NCBI GenBank assembly: GCA_965206615.1
Contig: OZ242219.1
Location: 558,001-622,000, forward strand
Length of the DNA: 64,000 bases
Reading direction: 5' to 3'
Source: VXNE01 sp965206615
GTDB taxonomy: Bacteria; Pseudomonadota; Gammaproteobacteria; Pseudomonadales; Azotimanducaceae
The first letter of the stretch is position 1. Each line of letters starts with the position of its first letter. The translations under genes were made by a program, and so were the position numbers. Below the pieces are notes generated by a model that saw only the letters and a program-made list of their open reading frames with translations, searched no databases and was not told where the DNA came from. Shown here piece after piece: positions 43,899-53,309 of this stretch.

Positions 43899-45017
43899 AT
43901 GGGCATGACCAACAGGACCGCTCTCGTTGCGGTGATCGTCGCCTTCCTGACGGGCATGCTCGCGACGCTGGCCGTCCGTCCGCCCGGCGCGGGCGGCGCC
44001 GCGCCAGGTGCGGCAGGTGCGCGGACGGGTGACGCGGCCGTCACCACCCGCTGGCGCGTTCCGGTCGCGTTCTCCACCAACCTCGAAGTGCTCGGCGATA
44101 ACGTGTTGTGGGTGGTGGACGCCATCGAGCGCGTGTCCGATGGCGCGATGCTGCTCGCGCCTTACGAGCCCGGCGAGATCGTGCCGGCCTTCAATATCGT
44201 CGACGCCGTCCGGGAGGGCAAGGTGCAGGCGGGCTATACCTGGGTCGGTTACGACCAGGGGAAGATCCCGGCGTCGCCGCTCCTCGGCGCAGTGCCGTTC
44301 GGCATGGAGCCCTGGGAGTTCACCGCCTGGTGGTACGAGGCTGGCGGTCGCGAACTCGGCGAGGCGCTCTATGCGAAACACGGTGTCCATGTGGTGCTCT
44401 GCGGCCTGATCGGGCCTGAAACGGCCGGGTGGTTCCGTAAGCCCATCGATGCGCTGAGCGACATGGAGGGCCTGAAGATCCGTTTCGCGGGGCTCGGCGG
44501 CAGGGTGGTCGAACGACTCGGGGCGTCCGTGACGATGCTGCCCGGCGGCGAGATCTTCCAGGCGCTCGAGAAGGGCGCCATCGACGCGACGGAGTTCGCG
44601 TTGCCGAACGTGGACCAGGCCCTCGGTTTCGACCGCGTCGCCAAGCTGAACTACTACCCGGGCTGGCATCAGCCCGCCACCTCCACGCACCTGGTCGTGA
44701 ACGCGGACATCTGGAAGGGCCTCTCGGAGTCCGAGCGCGCCGTCATCGACACCGCCTGCACGGCCGGCGTCACCCGTAACCTGGCCAAGGCGGAGCAACG
44801 GCAGGGCGGCGTGCTGGCGGGGTTTCCCGACAAGGGCGTGACCGCCATCCGCCTGCCTCTGCCGATCCTGCGTGAACTGAAACGCGTAACGGACGCCGTG
44901 ATGGCGGAGGAAGCCGCCCGCGACGAGGACTTTCGCGCGATCCATGCATCGCAGCAGGCCTTCCGCGACGAATACGCGCTGTGGAAGCGCTTCGCCTACC
45001 TGCCGCGGGACTTCTGA
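43899..45017 (+). CDS. TRAP transporter solute-binding protein, DctP/TakP type
   Basis: This periplasmic protein captures organic acids for a TRAP transporter. The 372-residue product has an N-terminal membrane segment or uncleaved signal (about 8-26), a Gly/Ala linker, then the DctP fold with LKIRFAGLGGRVVERLGASVTMLPGGEIFQALEKGAIDATEF (about 190-230), the family hallmark with the conserved arginine that pairs with the substrate carboxylate. YYPGWHQPATSTHLVVN resembles the TakP/alpha-keto acid subgroup. ATG 43899 or 43905 may be used. Q and M subunits follow directly. Confidence 0.9.
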   Translation: MGMTNRTALVAVIVAFLTGMLATLAVRPPGAGGAAPGAAGARTGDAAVTTRWRVPVAFSTNLEVLGDNVLWVVDAIERVSDGAMLLAPYEPGEIVPAFNIVDAVREGKVQAGYTWVGYDQGKIPASPLLGAVPFGMEPWEFTAWWYEAGGRELGEALYAKHGVHVVLCGLIGPETAGWFRKPIDALSDMEGLKIRFAGLGGRVVERLGASVTMLPGGEIFQALEKGAIDATEFALPNVDQALGFDRVAKLNYYPGWHQPATSTHLVVNADIWKGLSESERAVIDTACTAGVTRNLAKAEQRQGGVLAGFPDKGVTAIRLPLPILRELKRVTDAVMAEEAARDEDFRAIHASQQAFRDEYALWKRFAYLPRDF

Positions 45018-45545
45018 TTGGCCGCCCTGCCGCTTCCCGAGACGCCGTTCTCGCGCGTCGTCGATCCGCTCCTGGTGGCTATCGGCCACGCGGTGTCGTG
45101 GCTGTGGATCGTGTTGCTGGCGGTCATCGTCTGCAACGTGGTGCTGCGCTACGCGCTCTCGCAGGGACGGATCGAGTTCGAGGAGATCCAGTGGCACCTC
45201 TACTCCATCGGCTTCATGCTGGGTCTTGCCTATGCGCTGCAGGCGGACGCACACGTGCGTGTGGACGTGCTGCACGAGCGCTGGCGCCCGACGACGCAGG
45301 CCTGGATCGACCTGTACGGGATCCTGCTCTTCGTACTTCCCTTCGTGGCCTTGATGGTGCTCTACGGCGCGCGGTTCGTCGCGAACAGCTTCGTCACGGG
45401 AGAAGTCTCGAGTTCCCCCGGGGGACTGCCGTTCCGGTGGGCGATCAAGTCGGTACTCGTGGTCGGGTTTGCCCTGGTCGGCCTCGCGGCGATGTCCCGG
45501 CTGACGCGGCTGTGGAAGTTCCTGTTCCTCGGCGGCGACCGGTAG
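45018..45545 (+). CDS. TRAP transporter small permease, DctQ type
   Basis: The 175-residue product has four hydrophobic helices and the DctQ motif in FEEIQWHLYSIGFMLGLAYALQADAHVRVDVL (about 55-86). It starts at a TTG directly after the dctP-type stop, with no intergenic base, so translation is probably coupled. It couples the binding protein and the large permease; the Q subunit's exact role is structural. Confidence 0.9.
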   Translation: MAALPLPETPFSRVVDPLLVAIGHAVSWLWIVLLAVIVCNVVLRYALSQGRIEFEEIQWHLYSIGFMLGLAYALQADAHVRVDVLHERWRPTTQAWIDLYGILLFVLPFVALMVLYGARFVANSFVTGEVSSSPGGLPFRWAIKSVLVVGFALVGLAAMSRLTRLWKFLFLGGDR

Positions 45546-45575
45546 CGACAGGCGCCGACTGCACGGGAAACCCTC

Positions 45576-46925
45576 ATGCCGGCCAACGAAATCCTCGCCC
45601 TCGTCATGTTCGCGGCCTTCATCGGCCTCGTCTTCACCGGCTTTCCCATCGCCTGGATCCTGGCGGGACTGGCGATCCTGTTCACGGCGCTCGCGATCGT
45701 CTTCGAGGTCGACTTCGGCATCCCCATCGGCGTGGACTGGGCCTACGCCTCGATCGGGGTCGAGCGCATCTGGAACGTCATGGAGAACTGGGTCATGGTG
45801 GCCCTGCCCATGTTCGTGTTCATGGGCCTGATGCTTGACCGTTCCGGCATCGCGAATCGGCTGCTGACGAGCTTCGCGCGGCTCTTCGGCCGGGTGGGGG
45901 GCGGACTGGCCGTCAGCATCACGCTGATCGGGGTTCTGCTGGCGGCGACGACAGGCATCATCGGCGCATCGGTGGTGCTGCTGGCGCTGCTCGGGCTACC
46001 CGTGATGCTGCGCCAGGGGTACGACCGATCGCTGGCAGCCGGGACGGTCTGCGCAGTGGGGACGCTCGGCATCCTGATCCCGCCGAGCATCATGCTGGTC
46101 CTGATGGCGGATCGCATGGCGATGCCGGTGGGCGACCTGTTCCTCGGCGCGCTGTTCCCGGGACTGCTGCTCTCCAGCCTGTATGTCCTGTACCTCTTCG
46201 GATACGGCATCGTCCGACCCGAGGGCGCGCCCCGGGCCCCCGCAGGGGAGCCGATCGACCTGGCCGCGCTCGGCGATCTGGCCATGGCGATCCTGCCGCC
46301 GGCGGGGCTGATCGTGATCGTCCTCGGCAGCATCTTCTTCGGTTTCGCGACGCCGACGGAGGCGGCCGGCGTCGGCGCGGCCGGGGCGCTCGGGCTGGCA
46401 TGGATGAACAGGTCCCTCGACCGCCGAGTGCTCACCGAGGTGATACGCGAAACGACGCGCACCACGGCGTTCATCTTCGGCATCCTCATCGGCGCCACCG
46501 TCTACTCGCTGGTGCTGCGGGGGCTCGGCGGGGACGAGTTGATCGAGGGGATGCTGCTCGACCTGCCCTTCGGACCGACGGGCATCGTGATCACGATCCT
46601 GCTCGTCACGTTCATCCTCGGTTTCTTCCTCGACTGGATCGAGCTGACACTCATCATCCTGCCGTTGGTGTCTCCGGTCGTCGTGCAACTGGGTTTCGAT
46701 CCGGTGTGGTTCACGGTGCTGTTCGCGGTCTGCCTGCAGACGAGTTTCCTGACGCCCCCGGTCGGCTTCGCCATCTTCTACCTGAAGGGTGTTGCGCCGC
46801 CGGACATCGATGCCCCGATCATCTACCGGGGCGTCGTCCCGTTCATCGTCCTGCAGCTGCTGGGCCTGGCGCTGATCTTCAATTGGGAAGCGCTCGTGAC
46901 GTGGTTGCCGGCGCAGGCGTATTGA
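45576..46925 (+). CDS. TRAP transporter large permease, DctM type
   Basis: The 449-residue product has about 12 membrane segments and conserved blocks such as GFPIAWILAG, VALPMFVFMGLMLDRSGIANRLL, GTLGILIPPSIMLVLMADRM and SFLTPPVGFAIFYLKG. It is the sodium-coupled translocation channel of the DctPQM system. It lies 30 bases after the Q subunit. A hypothetical gene follows 17 bases later on the same strand. Confidence 0.92.
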   Translation: MPANEILALVMFAAFIGLVFTGFPIAWILAGLAILFTALAIVFEVDFGIPIGVDWAYASIGVERIWNVMENWVMVALPMFVFMGLMLDRSGIANRLLTSFARLFGRVGGGLAVSITLIGVLLAATTGIIGASVVLLALLGLPVMLRQGYDRSLAAGTVCAVGTLGILIPPSIMLVLMADRMAMPVGDLFLGALFPGLLLSSLYVLYLFGYGIVRPEGAPRAPAGEPIDLAALGDLAMAILPPAGLIVIVLGSIFFGFATPTEAAGVGAAGALGLAWMNRSLDRRVLTEVIRETTRTTAFIFGILIGATVYSLVLRGLGGDELIEGMLLDLPFGPTGIVITILLVTFILGFFLDWIELTLIILPLVSPVVVQLGFDPVWFTVLFAVCLQTSFLTPPVGFAIFYLKGVAPPDIDAPIIYRGVVPFIVLQLLGLALIFNWEALVTWLPAQAY

Positions 46926-46942
46926 GCGCGGGACGACTGGGG

Positions 46943-48145
46943 ATGTCCGCATCCATGCGGGCGCGAGGCCTTGTCTACCGTCTGTTGCTGGAGCACGGGA
47001 CCTACGACCCCCTGGAACTGCTGATCGGGACGAATCGGCTTGCCGAGGAGGACAGTCGGGCCTGGCGCTCGGGCGCCCGGGCCAGGCTCGATGGCGCGTT
47101 CGAGAACGTCGGTGAGGTGCGGGCGATACTGGAGGATGCGGACGAGTTCGCCCTGGCGCTTGGTCTCGCTGCCGAAGTCGTGACGCGGCACGGAGAGGAG
47201 GAGCGTGCCGGCGTCCCTCTGACCGCATCCGACGACGGTGAGCTGGACAGGATGCTCTGCACCCTGTATCGGCCGGTTCGGGAACGGCGGCAACTGGATC
47301 TCTTCGAGGACAGCGCGCGGACGGTCGCGGTCAAGGACCTCTGCGACGCCTTGACGGCGCGGGATGTGCCGGAGGCGAGACGTCAACGGCAACGCATCGT
47401 CGACCTCGACCCGAACGACCGGGTCGCAGCGCATGCGGCGGCTCTGATCGCGGCCCTGGAAGCGTCGGCGGTGCACGGGGTCGCGGCGGCGTCGGAGAGG
47501 CTGGGACGGATCGAGAGGGAGTGGTTACCTGCGGCCTCGGCGCTGTTGGGTCGCACGGGCCGGGCCTTCCTGATGCCGCTGTGGCGGGAGGTGGCGGACG
47601 CCTTCGACGACAGGAACTTCGACGCGGCGCATCCGGAGCGCCACCCGAGTTGGGCGTTGCGGCACTGTCTCGACTGGGAAGCCGTGCAACGGTCGGTCCT
47701 GGCCGTGCCGTCATACGCCACGCAACCGGTCCTGCTCGCCACGCTCGCCGAGGCCGAGTATCGACTGCGCGACCGCATCGCGGCCGTCGCGCATTGGTTC
47801 GCGTTGTGTCGGCTCGCACCGGGAGAGTTCGCCGACCTGGTGGCCGCTGCGGATTTCCCCGACAGGGGCCTGGCGCGGGCGTGGCGACAGGCCGTGGACG
47901 ATGACGAACTCGACCGCGACCTCACCTCCGAGTGGTTCCCGGCCTGGATGTTGGTTCGGGAACGGGGCCTCGCTCGTGTACTCCCGCCCCAGCCGCACGC
48001 GGACGGCCCGGCACGGGCGTTCAACCTCGTGCGGGAGTTGCAGACGAGCGGTGGCGCCCCGCACGACCGGATCATCGAACTGCGCGCCGCCCTGCAGGCC
48101 GTCCATCCGGGTCTGTTCAGGAGTTACCTGGCCACCCTCCCGTGA
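46943..48145 (+). CDS. Hypothetical cytoplasmic protein
   Basis: I do not recognise a family. The 400-residue product has no signal peptide or membrane helix, is rich in Ala, Arg, Leu and Asp, and looks all-helical. Tryptophan/histidine-containing stretches (HPSWALRHCLDWEAVQ near 234 and EWFPAWMLVRERGLAR near 332) stand out. ATG 46943 is chosen because it is the first start after the TRAP operon and lies in a GGGG-rich region; the frame is open upstream only through GC bias. It may be cotranscribed with dctM, but nothing links it to transport. Confidence 0.65.
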   Translation: MSASMRARGLVYRLLLEHGTYDPLELLIGTNRLAEEDSRAWRSGARARLDGAFENVGEVRAILEDADEFALALGLAAEVVTRHGEEERAGVPLTASDDGELDRMLCTLYRPVRERRQLDLFEDSARTVAVKDLCDALTARDVPEARRQRQRIVDLDPNDRVAAHAAALIAALEASAVHGVAAASERLGRIEREWLPAASALLGRTGRAFLMPLWREVADAFDDRNFDAAHPERHPSWALRHCLDWEAVQRSVLAVPSYATQPVLLATLAEAEYRLRDRIAAVAHWFALCRLAPGEFADLVAAADFPDRGLARAWRQAVDDDELDRDLTSEWFPAWMLVRERGLARVLPPQPHADGPARAFNLVRELQTSGGAPHDRIIELRAALQAVHPGLFRSYLATLP

Positions 48146-48202
48146 CCCACCCTCTGCCGTCGGGGCGAATGCGGTGTGGTGACCCCGCGACGCCTGGCAG
48201 GG

Positions 48203-48219
48203 TGTCGGACTTTGGGTCC
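48203..48219. repeat. 17-bp repeat TGTCGGACTTTGGGTCC
   Basis: The reverse complement of this sequence, with one change, is at 35863-35879. It lies in the non-coding stretch after the hypothetical gene. Confidence 0.4.
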
Positions 48220-48258
48220 GGCACGCCGCTTCGACGGCGCGTCAGGGATTGGTACCAC

Positions 48259-48310
48259 GGGAGTTCGCGCCAGCGAAACTCCCAACGCGAACGAAGTTCG
48301 CGCTACGTCC
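48259..48310. repeat. Two-hairpin dispersed repeat, copy B
   Basis: GGGAGTT-CGCGCCAG-CGAAACTCCC is followed by CGCGAAC-GAA-GTTCGCG. The copy at 23549-23599 is its inverted relative, sharing CAGCGAAACTCCCAACGCGA in reverse complement. It overlaps the 3' end of the PIN remnant by a few bases. Confidence 0.55.
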
Positions 48311-48434
48311 CACCTGGATGGATCGAACGCACCTCGTAGACCGCGAATGCGCTGTCCGCCGTGACCAGGGTCAATCCTTCGTGTTGGGTCTGAGCGACCA
48401 GCATACGGTCGAACGGCTGCCGGGAGCGCGACGC
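48303..48434 (-). pseudogene. VapC/PIN toxin C-terminal remnant
   Basis: About 40 residues remain: RQPFDRMLVAQTQHEGLTLV then TADSAFAVYEVRSI, the C-terminal part of a VapC-like PIN ribonuclease (usual form HRDPFDRLLVAQ). The N-terminal half with the first two acidic residues is missing, and the upstream DNA is occupied by tRNA-Pro. No antitoxin is adjacent. Confidence 0.65.
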
Positions 48435-48514
48435 GGCCATCACGCCCTGGCGCATCGATGGCGCATCGCCACAAGCTCGCGCATACCCGGTCCGCCGCGT
48501 AGAATGCCGGTGTT

Positions 48515-48591
48515 CGGGGCGTAGCGCAGCCTGGTAGCGCACCACACTGGGGGTGTGGTGGTCGCCGGTTCAAATCCGGCCGCCCCGACCA
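48515..48591 (+). tRNA. tRNA-Pro (anticodon GGG)
   Basis: The cloverleaf is complete: acceptor CGGGGCG/CGCCCCG, D-stem GCGC/GCGC, anticodon stem CCACA/TGTGG with loop CTGGGGG (anticodon GGG), T-arm GCCGG-TTCAAAT-CCGGC and encoded CCA. A TAGAAT -10-like box lies at 48500-48505. It borders a decayed mobile element. Confidence 0.95.
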
Positions 48592-48647
48592 CCAAAGCCG
48601 GTCTGACTTCTTTGCGCTAGAGATGGAGATATTATGGAAGTTCAGCG

Positions 48648-49490
48648 TTGGGGGACCCACGCATAGCCTCTGCCGCTCAAGCGAACCCACTCCCGGAGGA
48701 ATTGGAGGCCGTCGAGCTTCCAGAACTCGGCGGGCTCAAGGTTGGTTTCGCGATGTGTCTGAACCGCATGTGCCCGAATTTCGGGGCGTACTGGGGGACT
48801 GAACCGGGATCCGACGGCACCACGGATTCCCGCTACGAGTTCGGTGAGCGCTCGAAGGACAGTGTGCGCGGCAAGACGCTCATCTGCTGATACTGCGGCT
48901 CCGACAAATACCTGCACGCCGCGCGCTCCATTCGCCCCATCCTGCGACACTTCCTATCGGAGAGCTTGCCCTTTGTCGATTGCCCCTGGGAGGACTGTGA
49001 AAACCACGGGCGCAACGTGTTTGAGTCCATGGCCCGCAAGCGTCGGAAGCGGGGGCAGCTTAGTCCGTACCACGCCAACGGAGAAAAGTACGCGCGCTGC
49101 AAGGGGCGCCGGCGCTCCACTGGGGAGAAGTGCGAAGAGTCGATCACGCTCGGCGAACTGAAGACGCCGGGGGGCGATGATGCGACTAGGCGAAAAAGGG
49201 CGGAATTGACGCTACTTCTGATCCGTCTCGGCCTGTCCTCTACCCACGCCAACGGCTTCAACTCTGGAGTTTAGTCCCAACGTGGCGGATGCCGGCCACT
49301 TGGGAAAAATGGTCAAGTCCCCGTACGCGGAGGTCGCTCACTTTCTGGTAGTCCGGCGCATGCTGGAACGCTAGCGGCGGGTCTTCTTCTACATGGACGC
49401 GTCTTATGACTTGACGGGCTCTGTCATGATCGCGATGCAATGGCCCGACGCCATTGCGTCGGACGAGGCAACGGACAGGGGCTACCCCAT
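48648..49490 (+). pseudogene. Decayed insertion-element transposase
   Basis: The first part (48648-49274) encodes zinc-finger-like segments MCLNRMCPNFG, LIC*YCGSDK and VDCPWEDCENHG, as in the N-terminus of an insertion-element transposase family seen in Xanthomonas-like genomes. It is interrupted by an in-frame TGA at 48888-48890. After 49276 another frame reads VKSPYAEVAHFLVVRRMLER, a TAG at 49372, then RRVFFYMDASYDLTGS, which resembles the DDE-domain region. The middle is missing and there are at least two stops and one frameshift. No terminal inverted repeats were found. Confidence 0.6.
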
Positions 49491-49714
49491 GACCGCACCG
49501 CGGCGCTCGTGCCCGACCCCGTCGGCCGTCGGGATCGCGTTGTCGCGTGTGACGGAGGCGTCCGTCCCATGCAAGCGATGTTGCGGAAACGCACCAGTTG
49601 GACAAGACGGGCGCTTGACTTTAGCTCCGGAGGGGTGGCACTTTTGAAGCGAGTCGGCGATGACAAACGCGCCGTCGGCGTTCTCCCCCTTGAATCGATC
49701 AACGGAGTTGCAGC
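49491..49714. other. Non-coding stretch after the decayed element
   Basis: I see no gene, RNA or strong repeat here. The region separates the transposase remnant from the DUF839 gene and should contain that gene's promoter; no clear -35/-10 pair stands out. Confidence 0.5.
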
Positions 49715-51427
49715 ATGAGATTCACCGCCACCCGCGCCGGCATGACCGTCGCATTGCTCGCCGCCGCGCCATTCGCGCTCGCCGGAACGTATCCGTTCTT
49801 CAACCCGCTCACGCAATCCACGGCCGTCGCTTCGCCGAACCACATCAACGAGCTTGAGTCCCCGTGGCAGACGCCGGCGGGGATGACCCAGAGGAACCTG
49901 ATGAGTCTCAAGGAAGTCGAGGCCGACAGCACGCAGTCCATACAGCGGGTCGACTACCCGCCATTCCCGATTGCCACGTCGATGTTCGACATGCTCGCCT
50001 ATGACCCTTCGGGCCGCTATCTGTTCGTCCCGCACGAGACGCCCCTGGGCGCCGGCCTCTCGCGCTACGACACGTCCGCGGACCGCAACGAACTGCTGTT
50101 CGCCGGCGACTCGGAAGCGGGGGTGACGGACATCTGCGACCCCGACGCCATGGCGGACGGCACGGCGGATGCGTGTCCCGCCTGGGACTTCGACTTTGCC
50201 GCCTTCGACCCGGCGCGCTGGACGCCGAACGGCACCGTTATCGTGGGCGAGGAGTGGGCTGGGCTCGGCCGCGTCGTCGAGATCATGGATCCTCTCGGGC
50301 CCGCTCCCGACAACCCGACGGCTACCGAACTCACGGTCGGAGAGGACTACCGCGTGCTGGAGAGCATCGCCAACGTCTCTCACGAGGGCATCACCTTTAG
50401 CAAGAAATACCCGAACCAGGTGATCTACTTCATCGACGAGTGGAACTCCGGCTCCATCTACGCGCTCGTGCTCCGCAAAGCCGGGGACTACGCGGGCGGG
50501 GGCCAGACGTTCGCGCTGGCCGTGCACCAATTCGACGACACCGGCGGCGACGCCGCGGCGGACTGGAACGACCCTGTGAACGTGAACGCCCAACGCTTCG
50601 GCCGCGCGCTCTGGCAGCCCATTACCACCGCGGATGGCGAGCCCCGGCCCGGCGTGACGAACCCCTTTCGCGACGGCCACCCCCACCCCCCAGGCTCGGT
50701 CGATTACCCCATGGGCGGACGCTTCGCGGCCGACGACGTCGGCGCCACGCCGTACGGGCGGCCGGAAGACACGGAAGTCGGGCTGCTGCCGAACTTCAAC
50801 GAGGTGCTCTACGTCACCACGACCTCGGAGCACGCGGTCCTCTCGGTCGAGATGCTGGGCAACCGCAGGGCCATCGTGCGGCAGTTTGCCAGCCGGGAGA
50901 CGCCGAAGAACCTCGGCCTTCCCGCTACCACCGGGGTCCTGGACTCGCCTGACAACCTTGCCCAGGACGCTCTCGGCAACATCTACGTCATCGAGGACTC
51001 GCCCAATAGCGGCGACGTGGGCGGTGATATCTGGTTCGCTCGGGATACGGACAACGACGGCGTGGCCGAGTCCCTCGACCACTTCATGAGCCTGCAGGTC
51101 GCCGATTCCGAATCGACGGGCATGGTCTTCCATCCCGTCTCGCGGGCGAAGTTCGCGATGGCGGTACAACATCCGGCGAGCACGGACCTGGAGAGCGTCC
51201 CCGAGGGCTTCGGCGATGCCGTGTGGGAGTTCGATGTCAGCGCCGTCCTGCCGCCTCCCTGCGCCCCGGCCGACGCCGACGCAGGCCTCTTCAACAGTTG
51301 GGAAGCGACGGAGGCAACCACCTGCACGGCGCTCGACTCCGACCTCAGCTTCCTCACCCAGCTACAGTCCGCCAAAGGGCCGGCCGCCGGCTTTGCTCTG
51401 CCCCGCAGGCCCGTGTCCGGCTGGTGA
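49715..51427 (+). CDS. Secreted DUF839 / PhoX-like beta-propeller protein
   Basis: The 570-residue product has a Sec-type signal peptide (MRFTATRAGMTVALLAAAPF, cleavage likely after ALA at 23). Conserved DUF839 (PhoX-like) blocks are visible: VIVGEEWAGLGRVVEIMD, NVSHEGITFSKKYPN, TPYGRPEDTEVGLLPN and LDSPDNLAQDALGNIYVIED. PhoX enzymes are calcium/iron phosphatases, normally Tat-exported; here no twin arginine is present, so phosphatase activity is uncertain. Its TGA overlaps the GTG of the diheme cytochrome, so the two proteins are probably made together. Confidence 0.8.
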   Translation: MRFTATRAGMTVALLAAAPFALAGTYPFFNPLTQSTAVASPNHINELESPWQTPAGMTQRNLMSLKEVEADSTQSIQRVDYPPFPIATSMFDMLAYDPSGRYLFVPHETPLGAGLSRYDTSADRNELLFAGDSEAGVTDICDPDAMADGTADACPAWDFDFAAFDPARWTPNGTVIVGEEWAGLGRVVEIMDPLGPAPDNPTATELTVGEDYRVLESIANVSHEGITFSKKYPNQVIYFIDEWNSGSIYALVLRKAGDYAGGGQTFALAVHQFDDTGGDAAADWNDPVNVNAQRFGRALWQPITTADGEPRPGVTNPFRDGHPHPPGSVDYPMGGRFAADDVGATPYGRPEDTEVGLLPNFNEVLYVTTTSEHAVLSVEMLGNRRAIVRQFASRETPKNLGLPATTGVLDSPDNLAQDALGNIYVIEDSPNSGDVGGDIWFARDTDNDGVAESLDHFMSLQVADSESTGMVFHPVSRAKFAMAVQHPASTDLESVPEGFGDAVWEFDVSAVLPPPCAPADADAGLFNSWEATEATTCTALDSDLSFLTQLQSAKGPAAGFALPRRPVSGW

Positions 51428-53169
51428 TCCGCCTTCACGCCCGGCGCGCCACCCTGGCGCGCCGGGCGTGTGGCTGCGTCGCCTGTCTCGCCTGCCTGGC
51501 GGGCCTCCCAACCGAACGGGCGGCACTCGAGTCCGGCACCGCGTCGAAGGCGCCCGACGCGCTTGCGCCCCACGAGCGCGTCCTTGCCTACTTGCGCGAG
51601 GATGGCGGCGTGGTGCCGCGGCCGGCCCCCGAACTGCATCCGGCCGGCACCGTCTTCAACCACGAAGCGATCGTACCCCCGCAGTGTTACACCCGCACCG
51701 AGGGACGCTTCAACCCCTGCTACGTCTGCCACCAGGCCGCCATCGACGGTCGCGAGAACCGCATGGAAGACGCGGACCTGCAGGTCGCCTACAGCTTCAG
51801 CGATGTCGGGTTGACGAACCGTTGGCACAACCTGTTCGAGGATCGCACGGCGGATGTCGCCGCGATCGGGGACGACGACATCTTGGCGTGGATCGCCCAG
51901 GACAACTACAGCGCCCTGCCCGCAAGGCTCGAAGCGGCCGGCTTCACGGGATGGATCCCCGATCTCGCCGATCTCCACCTGGCCGCCGGCGCGTTCAACG
52001 AAGGGGGCTTCGCGGTCGACGGCAGCCACTGGGTTGCGTTCAACTACAAGCCGTTTCCGAGCACGTTCTGGCCGACCAACGGCGCAACGGATGATGTCAT
52101 GATCCGGCTACCCGCAGCGTTTCGGAGCGCTGCGAACGGCGACTACTCGAGGGACATCTACCAGGCCAACCTCGCCATCGTGGAGGCCAGCGTCAAGGGA
52201 TTGGCCTCCGTGTCCGTCCCGCCGGTGGACGAGCGTCGGATCGGTTCCGACCTGAACGGCGACGGAACCCTGACCGTCGTGCGGGAAGTCACGGCGGTAG
52301 ACCGATACGTCGGTGCCGCCGCGCGCGAGCTACTCGACACCTACCTCTATCCCGGGGGGACCGAGTTCCTGCACACCGTGCGCTACCTCGGCATTGCCCC
52401 GGACGGCAGGATCGGACCCTCCAGACGCATCAAGGAGGTTCGTTACATGCGCAAGTGGGTCCCCTATCGCAAGGTGGTCTACGCGAGGAACTATCAACTC
52501 GAAGGTTTCGAGAAGGAACTCGGCCAGCTTCCCCAGTACATCTATCTCGGCGACCATGGACTCGACAACAAGTTCGGCTGGTCAGTGCAGGGCTTTATCG
52601 AGGATCTCGAGGGGCGGCTGCGCGCCGCCACGTTCGAGGAGAACCTCTTCTGCATGGGGTGCCACACGTCCATCGGTTCCACCATCGACAAGACGTTTGC
52701 CTTTCCGCGCAAGGTCGACGGCGCCGCGGGTTGGGGGTACATCCAACTCCAGGGCATGCCGGACGCGCCCAACCGTGGTGAGACCGGGGGCGAGATCGCG
52801 ACCTACCTTGCGCGCGTCGGCGGCGGCAGCGAGTTCCGTGACAACCCGGAGATGTTCGCGCGCTGGTTCCATGCGGACGGTTCGGTCAACGAAGCGGCGA
52901 TAGCCAGCGCGCCGGATGTCTACACGCTGATCGCACCGTCCGCCGAACGCGCACTGCAACTCAACAAGGCCTACCGCGTCATCGTGGCCGACCAGGACTA
53001 CCTCTACGGGCGCGATCCGACGACGCAAGCGCCAGACAGCGTCTACCAGCGCGTCGACAATGCCACAGCGCCCACGTTGCCGGCATCGCTGGCGTATCAC
53101 TGGGACATCCGGCTCGACTGGAGCGCAGGAATCCGGCGCCCCGGGCCGGTCACCGGAGATGCCGAGTAG
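51424..53169 (+). CDS. Uncharacterised diheme c-type cytochrome
   Basis: The 581-residue product starts at GTG 51424, overlapping the upstream stop as GTGA. Its N-terminus has a cysteine-rich hydrophobic signal (ACGCVACLACLAGL). Two haem c motifs are visible, CYVCH (Cys99-His103) and CMGCH (Cys410-His414), with about 310 residues between them and no recognisable cytochrome family. Export and haem attachment would depend on the ccm system at 1187-8088. A redox role with the DUF839 partner is inferred from coupling. A DLNGDGTLTV segment (about 276-285) could bind calcium. Confidence 0.82.
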   Translation: MIRLHARRATLARRACGCVACLACLAGLPTERAALESGTASKAPDALAPHERVLAYLREDGGVVPRPAPELHPAGTVFNHEAIVPPQCYTRTEGRFNPCYVCHQAAIDGRENRMEDADLQVAYSFSDVGLTNRWHNLFEDRTADVAAIGDDDILAWIAQDNYSALPARLEAAGFTGWIPDLADLHLAAGAFNEGGFAVDGSHWVAFNYKPFPSTFWPTNGATDDVMIRLPAAFRSAANGDYSRDIYQANLAIVEASVKGLASVSVPPVDERRIGSDLNGDGTLTVVREVTAVDRYVGAAARELLDTYLYPGGTEFLHTVRYLGIAPDGRIGPSRRIKEVRYMRKWVPYRKVVYARNYQLEGFEKELGQLPQYIYLGDHGLDNKFGWSVQGFIEDLEGRLRAATFEENLFCMGCHTSIGSTIDKTFAFPRKVDGAAGWGYIQLQGMPDAPNRGETGGEIATYLARVGGGSEFRDNPEMFARWFHADGSVNEAAIASAPDVYTLIAPSAERALQLNKAYRVIVADQDYLYGRDPTTQAPDSVYQRVDNATAPTLPASLAYHWDIRLDWSAGIRRPGPVTGDAE

Positions 53170-53309
53170 CGCCCCATGGCCGGCCCGCCACCTCGCAACG
53201 CGCACGCGGTTCGGGCGCGCTGCGCCACCTGCATAGTGACGCATGGCGGTACTACACGCTCCTCGACGACGTCCCCGCAGAGCACGAGCTCGCGCTTGAG
53301 ACGGAGCCC

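Noticed and set aside
48888..48890. In-frame TGA as a possible selenocysteine codon (C-UGA-Y-C-G)
   Set aside because: The position fits a lost arginine or lysine codon in a zinc finger, further stops and a frameshift follow, and I see no convincing SECIS-like hairpin; decay is simpler.
48515..49714. Prophage or island attachment site at tRNA-Pro
   Set aside because: No direct repeat of the tRNA 3' end and no integrase gene is visible in the window, so an att site cannot be supported.
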